DNA of 5,078 nucleotides. Origin: Methylothermaceae bacterium (GTDB lineage: Bacteria; Pseudomonadota; Gammaproteobacteria; Methylococcales; Methylothermaceae). Numbering within the stretch: position 1 is the first letter of the stretch; every line of letters begins with the position of its first letter. Position numbers and translations under genes: made by a program. The notes below the pieces were generated by a model. That model ran no database searches. It was not told the DNA's origin and worked only from the letters and a program-made list of their open reading frames with translations. This document shows positions 1 through 5,078 of this stretch, one piece after another. The stretch is from assembly GCA_027024125.1 (NCBI GenBank), contig JALVSV010000259.1, positions 1 to 5,078 on the forward strand. The letters run 5' to 3'.

Positions 1-34
1 ATCATTGAGTGCTCATTCCAAATAAGGAGATCCC

Positions 35-778
35 ATGTCCCTGTCCGCCAAACCCATCCCACCCCGCGACCGCCTGATTGTCGCCCTGGATTTTCCCTCC
101 CATCAAGAGGCCAAAAACCTGGTCGAAACACTGGGAGAGGAAGTGACATTCTATAAGATCGGGCTGGAACTGTTCATGGCCGGCGATTATTTCGCCTTGA
201 TCGATTGGCTCAGGCAGCAGGATAAAAAGATCTTTGCCGACCTCAAGTTCTACGACATTCCCGCCACGGTCGAGCGGGCGGTGCGGGCCTTGAGCCGCAC
301 GGGCGTCCAGTTCGCCACGGTTCATGGCGAGCAGGCCATCATGGAGGCAGCCGCTCAGGGGAAAGGGGGCGCATTGAAGATGCTTGCCGTCACCGTGCTC
401 ACCAGCATCGACGACAGGACTTTGCACCAGATGGGCTATCGGGGAAATGTGCAATCGCTGGTGCTGCAGCGGTCTGAACAGGCCGTGGAGGCTGGCCTGG
501 ACGGGGTCATTGCCTCCGGACAAGAAGCCACATCGATTCGCAAGGCGATAGGCGAACCACCCCTGATCGTTTCACCCGGGGTGCGGCCCGAAGGAAACCC
601 AGCAAACGACCAGAAACGCGTGGTGACGGTGGAACAGGCCTTCTGCAACGGCGTCGATCATATCGTCGTGGGGCGCCCGATCCGCGATGCGCCTGACCCC
701 AAGGCTGTTGCTGCTGCCATTCAAAATTGCATTCTCGAATTGTTTGAATCAAGACAGCCAAAAGAGCGCGCCCGATGA
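35..778 (+). CDS. pyrF: Orotidine 5'-phosphate decarboxylase
   Basis: This cytoplasmic enzyme converts orotidine 5'-monophosphate to UMP, the last step of de novo pyrimidine synthesis. The 247-residue product has the usual length for the bacterial family (about 230-245). The family's features are visible in order: VALDF with Asp19, KIGLEL with Lys41, the catalytic signature DLKFYDIP (Asp69, Lys71, Asp74), AVTVLTS in the middle, and the phosphate-gripping SPGVRP (residues 180-185) and VGRPI (212-216, Arg214). The ATG at 35 is preceded by a strong AAGGAG at 24-29 with 5-nt spacing, which fixes the start. The first upstream stop in another frame is TAA at 23-25, overlapping the ribosome binding site, so an upstream co-transcribed gene is possible but is not visible here. 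The last codons form the left arm of a hairpin. The gene converges on the TonB-dependent receptor with a 37-bp gap. Identification is secure. Confidence 0.97.
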   Translation: MSLSAKPIPPRDRLIVALDFPSHQEAKNLVETLGEEVTFYKIGLELFMAGDYFALIDWLRQQDKKIFADLKFYDIPATVERAVRALSRTGVQFATVHGEQAIMEAAAQGKGGALKMLAVTVLTSIDDRTLHQMGYRGNVQSLVLQRSEQAVEAGLDGVIASGQEATSIRKAIGEPPLIVSPGVRPEGNPANDQKRVVTVEQAFCNGVDHIVVGRPIRDAPDPKAVAAAIQNCILELFESRQPKERAR

Positions 779-787
779 CGCGCTCTT
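762..787. terminator. Hairpin at the pyrF 3' end, probable bidirectional terminator
   Basis: The 9-bp perfect inverted repeat AAGAGCGCG (762-770) and CGCGCTCTT (779-787) has an 8-nt loop and overlaps the last pyrF codons and its stop. Read on the minus strand, the stem is followed by a short T run (CTCTTTTGG), so it suits termination of the receptor transcript better. On the plus strand it is followed by C residues, so termination of pyrF is less certain. The position between two convergent genes supports the call. Confidence 0.6.
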
Positions 788-796
788 CCCCGAAAC

Positions 797-812
797 CGGG
801 CGAGACCGCCCG
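797..812. terminator. Small GC-rich hairpin just after the receptor stop
   Basis: CGGGCG (797-802) and CGCCCG (807-812) form a 6-bp stem with a 4-nt loop, directly beyond the receptor's in-frame double stop (TGA then TAA on the minus strand, 818-813). It has no T run of its own. It probably acts with the neighbouring hairpin at 762-787 as a transcript end or an RNA 3'-stabilising structure. Confidence 0.4.
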
Positions 813-815
813 TTA

Positions 816-2978
816 TCAGAAAGTGTAGTTCAGGGTCACGTAGACATTGCGTCCAGGGTTGGGTACCCGGTTGCCAAGTCCGACCTTGCTCTCGCGCACC
901 CGGTTGATGCCGTTGAGGTGGTCGGCATGGCGATTGTCGAAGATGTTATCGAGACCGACCGCCAGTTTCAGTCCCTGGATATACTTGTAGGAAGGTTGAT
1001 ACTGCAGACGGACGTTGGCTACACTCCAGTCCGAGGTCTTGAGTTCATTGTTGTAATCAGCCACCTTGTCCTGACGCAAAGCCCCTACAAATTCACCGGA
1101 AAGGGCAAAATCCCAAAGGGAATAGGTGAGCCGGACTCTGCCATTGAGGGGGGCAATCCGGTAGAGATTGTCGTGTTTGCCGCTGATCTTTTCACCCCGG
1201 GTATAGGTCATCAGCCCATCGACCCGCCAGTGTTCTCCCACGGCAAATCCCCCCTGCATGTCCACGCCATACAGCTGGGCATCGATGTTGGTCCAGCGGA
1301 GCACGCAGTTGTCGGTATTGCCCGAAGGATTGTTGGGGCAACCGTTGGGAATCGTCATACGAGCCACCATCAGGACCGTCGGATCGGTTTCCGGTTGCCC
1401 TTGGATGTAATCGTTCACATAGCGGTAGAACGCCCTCGGCTCGAAGTAGAGCCCCTCCAGGAAACCGATCCGATCGAGGTGGAGATCGAAACCCGCAACC
1501 ACCTCATAGGATTTTTCACTGTCCAGGCCGATATCACCCACGTAGACCCGACCATCGGCCAACCCTCCGGTAGATTCCAGCGGCAGCCAGGTATAGCGCT
1601 GCTGATAGGTCGGCGCATGGGTTTTGCGCGCCAGTCCCAATGCCAGATCAAGACTGTCATTCAGACGAAAATTAAGGTCCAGAGCCACGTCCACGTCATG
1701 TTGATCCTGACGCCGGTCGGCGGCATTAAAACGATCCCGCAATTGGCGCGCAGCTGGCATGAGCTGAGCGGGGGTCCCGTCCACCTTGCCGGCATCCATG
1801 TAGGTAAAACGGTAACGCACCCCCGCGGTCAGTGACAGCCGATCCACGGGTTCACCCCGCCATTCGGCATAAGCGCCATAGCGGTTGCGGTTGACATTGT
1901 TGTAGAGGTTGACGAAAAACGCCGCATTGTTGGGGTTGGTCACTTTCGCCTTGTGGGTGGCAAGGTCCCCATCGACCCCCACCTCCAATTCGCCATTGGC
2001 AATGCCCGACCACACCAGCGCCGCCTTGTATCCCCCGGCAACCACGTCGGTATTGTTGCGCCGCCAGCGTGTTCTGTCATTCGGGGCATCGCGCAAATGA
2101 TAATTGGTCATTTCGTGATCGGCGTCCTGGAAGAACATGGCGGTTTTCAACTTGACCCGATCACTGAGCTGCCAGGCATAGTTGCCATTGACCGCATCGG
2201 TTCGAATCCAGCGGATATCCATCGGTAGAGAAGGCGTTCCCGTGTTACCGGTGAATTTGTGGTCGTAACCTGCGCCGAATTCGTGCCCGTCGCGTCTTAT
2301 ACCCAACCCGGCCTGATAAGTCTGACGGTCGTAATTGGTATATTTGACGTTATCGCTATTGTTGAAGCGGTAATTGTCCCCACCCTCATGGGAAGCTTCA
2401 AAATGAAACCGGTAATTCTGGTTGGCGATACCCAGCAGACCACCACCATAGACACCATTGTTGACGCTACTCCATCCGGCAGTGGCAAAAGCCTGGGGTG
2501 TCCAGGCCTTGGAATCGGTGAACTCGGCCTGGCGGCTTTTGGCAATGACCGCCCCGCCCATGGTTTCCAGCCCCATGGATACCGGCGTCACCCCACGATA
2601 CACCTTCAATGATTGAATCAAGGCGGAAGGTATGGCGCTCATCCTTGAATCCATGGCATTTGGTCCGGCATTTTTGAGCGCCATTCCATCCACAGACACA
2701 GCCACCCGATCCCCATAGAGACCACGATATTGCGCAATCCCGGTCAGAGGACCGTTGCGGTTGACATTGCCTCCTGGAACCCGCTTGAGCAGGTCGGAAG
2801 CATCCAGGGTACCCACAGTGCCCGGCTGTATGGACGTCGTCGTGGTTCCTGCTTCCATCGTCTCGCCTTCAATGACGAGCGTCGGCAATTCCTCGTATTC
2901 GGCCAAGGCAACATGACATTGCACTGCCACGGCAGCAGCAAGCAAAGAGGGCCACTTCACACTGGCTTTTATGTACAT
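816..2978 (-). CDS. TonB-dependent outer-membrane receptor, OprC/NosA copper-receptor type
   Basis: The 720-residue product would be a 22-strand outer-membrane barrel with an N-terminal plug, taking up its ligand with energy from TonB-ExbBD. A signal peptide (residues 1-26) ends in ALA before Glu27. A TonB-box-like ELPTLVIE lies at residues 30-37. The plug (about 45-150) contains DLLKRVPGG, YRGLYGDRVAVSVDGM and the MGGAVI stretch. The C-terminus ends in aromatic Phe (TLNYTF), as outer-membrane barrels do. The length is close to OprC (about 720). In OprC, copper is bound by a CxxxM plus HxM set. Here the plug has GPNAM (Gly105, Met109) and the barrel has HEM (His288, Met290), so three of four ligands are present and the Cys is Gly. 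Cys547 and Cys558 probably form a loop disulfide. The start is set by GGGGAG (2984-2989) 5 nt before the ATG. A sigma-54-like promoter lies upstream. The receptor family is secure; copper as substrate is inferred. Confidence 0.88.
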   Translation of the reverse strand: MYIKASVKWPSLLAAAVAVQCHVALAEYEELPTLVIEGETMEAGTTTTSIQPGTVGTLDASDLLKRVPGGNVNRNGPLTGIAQYRGLYGDRVAVSVDGMALKNAGPNAMDSRMSAIPSALIQSLKVYRGVTPVSMGLETMGGAVIAKSRQAEFTDSKAWTPQAFATAGWSSVNNGVYGGGLLGIANQNYRFHFEASHEGGDNYRFNNSDNVKYTNYDRQTYQAGLGIRRDGHEFGAGYDHKFTGNTGTPSLPMDIRWIRTDAVNGNYAWQLSDRVKLKTAMFFQDADHEMTNYHLRDAPNDRTRWRRNNTDVVAGGYKAALVWSGIANGELEVGVDGDLATHKAKVTNPNNAAFFVNLYNNVNRNRYGAYAEWRGEPVDRLSLTAGVRYRFTYMDAGKVDGTPAQLMPAARQLRDRFNAADRRQDQHDVDVALDLNFRLNDSLDLALGLARKTHAPTYQQRYTWLPLESTGGLADGRVYVGDIGLDSEKSYEVVAGFDLHLDRIGFLEGLYFEPRAFYRYVNDYIQGQPETDPTVLMVARMTIPNGCPNNPSGNTDNCVLRWTNIDAQLYGVDMQGGFAVGEHWRVDGLMTYTRGEKISGKHDNLYRIAPLNGRVRLTYSLWDFALSGEFVGALRQDKVADYNNELKTSDWSVANVRLQYQPSYKYIQGLKLAVGLDNIFDNRHADHLNGINRVRESKVGLGNRVPNPGRNVYVTLNYTF

Positions 2979-2983
2979 TGGTA

Positions 2984-2989
2984 CTCCCC
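2984..2989 (-). promoter_or_regulatory. Ribosome binding site of the receptor gene
   Basis: On the minus strand, GGGGAG lies 5 nt before the ATG at 2978. It supports this start and a full signal peptide. From the predicted transcription start near 3033, the leader would be about 55 nt. Confidence 0.7.
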
Positions 2990-3043
2990 AATATCCTTAA
3001 CTTCGTTACAGTTTTTATGATGTCCAAACCAACGAAAGTAAAG

Positions 3044-3060
3044 AGCAATCAAAATGCCAA
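3044..3060 (-). promoter_or_regulatory. Sigma-54 (RpoN) -24/-12 promoter for the receptor gene
   Basis: Read on the minus strand the element is TTGGCATTTTGATTGCT. Against the RpoN consensus TGGCACG-N4-TTGCW it matches TGGCA, then departs at the next two bases, and then matches TTGCT exactly. The invariant GG (3058-3057) and GC (3046-3045) are exactly 10 bp apart. The predicted transcription start is near 3033, about 55 bp upstream of the receptor ATG. A divergent sigma-54 activator gene and upstream palindromes make this a functional-looking promoter. The match is visible in the sequence; its use is inferred. Confidence 0.75.
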
Positions 3061-3065
3061 AACAT

Positions 3066-3078
3066 TAACCCCTTGATC
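3066..3078 (-). promoter_or_regulatory. Possible IHF binding core
   Basis: On the minus strand the sequence GATCAAGGGGTTA fits the IHF core WATCAA-N4-TTR except at the first base (G for A/T). It lies between the sigma-54 promoter and the upstream palindromes, where IHF commonly bends DNA to bring an activator to RpoN polymerase. The centre is near -39 from the predicted start, rather close to the promoter. Such short matches occur by chance, so position is the main support. Confidence 0.4.
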
Positions 3079-3119
3079 TCAAAATCTTTCACCCCCACCT
3101 GCCCGGCCCTTCCCACTGT

Positions 3120-3163
3120 CGGGTGTGGCATATGCCACACTACTGCGGCATATGCCACACCCG
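3120..3163. promoter_or_regulatory. Tandem palindromic operator, probable upstream activator sites
   Basis: Site 1 is a perfect 18-bp palindrome, GTGTGGCATATGCCACAC (3123-3140). Site 2 repeats 14 bp of it, GGCATATGCCACAC (3147-3160), exactly 20 bp downstream, so both centres (3131.5 and 3151.5) lie on the same helical face. The pair also forms a larger perfect inverted repeat with 17-bp arms (3120-3136 and 3147-3163) around a 10-bp spacer. Site 1 has the form TGT-N10-ACA, the spacing known for NifA sites. The centres fall about 98 and 118 bp upstream of the predicted receptor start, typical of sigma-54 activator sites. The sites also lie 44-84 bp before the divergent activator gene, so autoregulation is possible. 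The binding protein is inferred to be the neighbour's Fis-type domain. Confidence 0.75.
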
Positions 3164-3206
3164 GGAACATCATCGCCGATGCGACTTTGTGATATGGTTT
3201 ACCGCC

Positions 3207-4886
3207 ATGATGATGCAGCAGGTTTTTTCCCCTCTTCATTTGGTGGCGTTGCTCATGGGGCTGTTCAGCAGCCTTCATTGCCTGGGGATGTGCGGTTCCA
3301 TCATTGGCACCCTGACACTCAGCCTGGACAAGGCAATCCGCCAACGCAAGCGATCGCTCACACCCTTTGTCCTCAGTTACAATCTGGGGCGGATTTTCAG
3401 TTACACCACCGCAGGCATGATCGCGGGCAGTCTGCGCTATGTTCTGGATCTGCCCTTCGATCACGACCTGGGTTACCGCATTCTGCAGATTACCGCTGCG
3501 TTTATCATGGCTGGCGCCGGCTTCTATATCGCCGGTTGGTTTCCCCGCTTCGCCTATCTAGAAAAGCTGGGCGGCAGGCTTTGGCGAAAAATTGAACCAT
3601 TCGGCCGAAAACTCATCCCGGTCACCAACCTTTCCCAGGCTTTCTTGTTTGGCATGATCTGGGGATGGCTCCCCTGCGGACTGGTCTATGCCTCGCTGGC
3701 CCTGGCAGCCAGCGCAGGAGATCCGGCCAAAGGTGCATTGACAATGACCGCCTTTGGTCTTGGCACTTTACCCGCCGTGATGGGGGTCGGTATAATGACA
3801 AATTGGTTGGTCCGCCTTTCAAGAATGCGCCGGTTTCGCCATGTTGCAGGAATCATCATGGTGTTGTTGGCGCTGATGGCGGCCTTTCCACAGTTGAACC
3901 CACTCGCCATACATATTAAAAAGAACCGGGTATTTCTTATGGAGAAATTCAAGTCACTCCTAGGCCAGGCGCCAAATTTCGAGTCGGTGCTGCGTGCCGC
4001 CAAAATGGTTGCGGCAACGGACGTCACCGTACTGATTTCGGGCGAAACCGGCACTGGCAAAGAAGTCTTGGCAAGCGCATTGCAAGAGTCCAGTTCACGC
4101 GCTGATCGGCCATTCATTACCATCAACTGCGCCGCCCTCCCGGAATCCCTGGCCGAATCCGAACTGTTCGGGCACCGCAAAGGCGCATTCACCGGTGCCA
4201 ATACTCATCAGCAGGGCAAACTCCAGGCAGCCCACGCAGGCACGCTTTTCCTGGATGAAATCGACTCCATGCCGACAGCCCTGCAGGCCAAGCTGTTGAG
4301 ATTTCTGGAAACGGGGGAATGCCAGCCGGTAGGCGAAACCCATACCGAAAACGTGGACGTTCGCATCATTGCCGCCAGCAATGCCAACCTGGAGGAGAAA
4401 ATCGAAAGGGGGCAATTCCGTAAGGATCTCTACTATCGGCTGAACGTGGTGCCGCTGGAAATCCCTCCCCTACGGGAGCGCAAGGAAGACATCCCCCTGT
4501 TGGCGCACCATTTCCTGTACACATTTGCCAAAGAGTACGGTGTGGAGCCGGCTGGTTTTTCCAAGAGCGCGCTTCAGAAGCTGCAGACCCACGGATGGCC
4601 CGGCAACGTCAGAGAACTTCGAAACGTCTGCGAGCGGCTGGCAATCCTCCTGCCAGGCCAAACCATCACAGCAGACAATCTGCCACTGGAGCTGGCCTCG
4701 GAAAAGAAGACACCCAAGCTCAAGATCGAGCTGCCTTCCACAGGGCTTTCGCTGGAAGAAGTGGAAATAGAACTGATCCGTCAGGCCCTGACCCGCACCC
4801 AGGGCAACCGCAGCCGGTCAGCACGCCTGCTGGGCATCAGCCGGGACACCCTGCTCTATCGAATGCAGAAGTACGGCCTCACCTGA
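3207..4886 (+). CDS. SafE/UreH-like membrane domain fused to a sigma-54-dependent transcription activator
   Basis: The product is 559 residues from the ATG at 3207. Residues 1-230 match the six-helix SafE/UreH-like (DsbD_2-type) family, often found near metal transport and cbb3-oxidase maturation genes: SLHCLGMCG (Cys25, Cys29), YNLGRIFSY, WGWLPCGLVY (Cys157) and FGLGTLPA. Likely helices are 8-40, 54-76, 92-112, 143-168, 177-201 and 213-229. After a short basic linker comes a full AAA+ sigma-54 activator: Walker A GETGTGKE (279-286), GAFTGA (326-331), Walker B GTLFLDEI (345-352), candidate arginine fingers Arg405 and Arg411, and WPGNVREL (464-471). A Fis-type helix-turn-helix lies at about 531-559. 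There is no receiver, GAF or PAS domain, so the membrane part may be the sensor. The start is uncertain: no clear ribosome binding site, adjacent ATGs at 3210 and 3213, and in-frame starts at 3123, 3132 and 3189. The family's usual N-terminus favours 3207-3213. Met245 (ATG at 3939) could start a PspF-like short form. Domain calls are secure; function is inferred. Confidence 0.88.
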   Translation: MMMQQVFSPLHLVALLMGLFSSLHCLGMCGSIIGTLTLSLDKAIRQRKRSLTPFVLSYNLGRIFSYTTAGMIAGSLRYVLDLPFDHDLGYRILQITAAFIMAGAGFYIAGWFPRFAYLEKLGGRLWRKIEPFGRKLIPVTNLSQAFLFGMIWGWLPCGLVYASLALAASAGDPAKGALTMTAFGLGTLPAVMGVGIMTNWLVRLSRMRRFRHVAGIIMVLLALMAAFPQLNPLAIHIKKNRVFLMEKFKSLLGQAPNFESVLRAAKMVAATDVTVLISGETGTGKEVLASALQESSSRADRPFITINCAALPESLAESELFGHRKGAFTGANTHQQGKLQAAHAGTLFLDEIDSMPTALQAKLLRFLETGECQPVGETHTENVDVRIIAASNANLEEKIERGQFRKDLYYRLNVVPLEIPPLRERKEDIPLLAHHFLYTFAKEYGVEPAGFSKSALQKLQTHGWPGNVRELRNVCERLAILLPGQTITADNLPLELASEKKTPKLKIELPSTGLSLEEVEIELIRQALTRTQGNRSRSARLLGISRDTLLYRMQKYGLT

Positions 4887-4891
4887 TACAA

Positions 4892-4920
4892 GAAGGGGTG
4901 AATAAATCACCCCTTCCTTT
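4892..4920. terminator. Strong hairpin terminator between the activator gene and argG
   Basis: GAAGGGGTGA (4892-4901) and TCACCCCTTC (4907-4916) form a perfect 10-bp stem with a 5-nt loop (ATAAA). It begins 5 nt after the activator's stop codon and is followed by CTTTC, a modest pyrimidine tract. The same hairpin can serve argG, which converges from the other side. Confidence 0.8.
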
Positions 4921-4958
4921 CACGTTTCTTCCCCCCTAAATTCAAATTCGAAGCCCCA

Positions 4959-5078
4959 TCATCCCTGTCTGCGGCGGGCTGCGATTCTAAGGCGCAGTGC
5001 GTTCAGCTTGATAAATCCTTCGGCATCTTTCTGGTCGTAGGCGCCGGCGTCGTCTTCGAAAGTGGCGATATTGGCATC
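4959..5078 (-). CDS. argG: Argininosuccinate synthase, C-terminal fragment cut by the window edge
   Basis: Only the last 39 codons and the TGA stop (4961-4959) are in the window; the gene continues beyond 5078. The translation begins [16 protein letters not shown] and continues with the segment [14 protein letters not shown], which is the typical C-terminal tail of bacterial ArgG, then ends with a basic AARRRQG. ArgG joins citrulline and aspartate with ATP to form argininosuccinate in cytoplasmic arginine synthesis. It converges on the fused activator gene with a hairpin terminator between them. No function linking it to the receptor module is suggested. Recognition rests on the conserved tail only, but the match is distinctive. 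Confidence 0.88.
   Translation of the reverse strand, partial: DANIATFEDDAGAYDQKDAEGFIKLNALRLRIAARRRQG

Noticed and set aside
1..25. Possible 3' tail of an upstream gene ending at TAA 23-25 (or TGA 6-8)
   Set aside because: Seven codons or fewer are visible and no family can be recognised. The TAAGGAG overlap is typical of operons but is not evidence enough.
687..1835. A 382-codon plus-strand open frame antisense to the receptor gene
   Set aside because: It lies wholly opposite a clearly coding receptor C-terminus, shows no recognisable domain, starts inside pyrF and has no ribosome binding site. It is a shadow frame.
2916..2918. Cys21 of the receptor as a lipoprotein attachment site
   Set aside because: The preceding residues AVQ do not form a lipobox. 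A normal signal-peptidase site (ALA before Glu27) follows, and the protein is clearly an outer-membrane barrel.
3011..3044. A sigma-70-like promoter for the receptor (TTTACT, 17 bp, CATAAA on the minus strand)
   Set aside because: Each hexamer matches only about four of six consensus bases. The overlapping sigma-54 element is a far better match and has supporting context, though a weak second promoter cannot be excluded.
3073..3086. An FNR-like site (TTGAT-N4 then AAATC)
   Set aside because: Only the left half fits the consensus; the right half does not read ATCAA.
3122..3135. A plus-strand GG-N10-GC that could be a sigma-54 promoter for the activator gene
   Set aside because: Apart from the GG and TGC it does not match the RpoN consensus, and it lies within the palindromic operator, which explains the bases.

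Overview
This is a chromosomal window from a proteobacterium, most likely a gammaproteobacterium. The evidence is Gram-negative outer-membrane machinery, sigma-54 control and proteobacterial-type PyrF and ArgG proteins. I cannot name the genus; a copper-demanding lineage such as a methanotroph or denitrifier would fit, but that is inference.

Layout. (1) pyrF (35-778, +) is a complete housekeeping pyrimidine gene. (2) Convergent with it, and separated by a short hairpin-rich gap, is a 720-residue TonB-dependent outer-membrane receptor (816-2978, -). It resembles the OprC/NosA copper-receptor family and keeps three of the four copper ligands known in OprC. (3) A 228-bp divergent intergenic region (2979-3206) carries what reads as a full sigma-54 promoter for the receptor: a -24/-12 element, an IHF-like core, and two palindromic upstream sites 20 bp apart. 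(4) Divergent from the receptor is a gene (3207-4886, +) that joins a six-helix SafE/UreH-like (DsbD_2-type) membrane domain, in one frame, to a complete sigma-54 activator with an AAA+ domain containing GAFTGA and a Fis-type helix-turn-helix. (5) After a strong hairpin terminator, the 3' end of argG (4959-5078, -) runs off the window edge.

How it may work together. The middle of the window looks like a self-contained regulatory and uptake module between two housekeeping genes. A membrane protein that may bind or transport metal is fused to a sigma-54 activator. That activator would bind the tandem palindromes and switch on the divergent outer-membrane receptor. The fusion, its unusual predicted topology and the matching sigma-54 promoter architecture are the most interesting content. 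Specificity for copper and the regulatory link are inferred, not shown.
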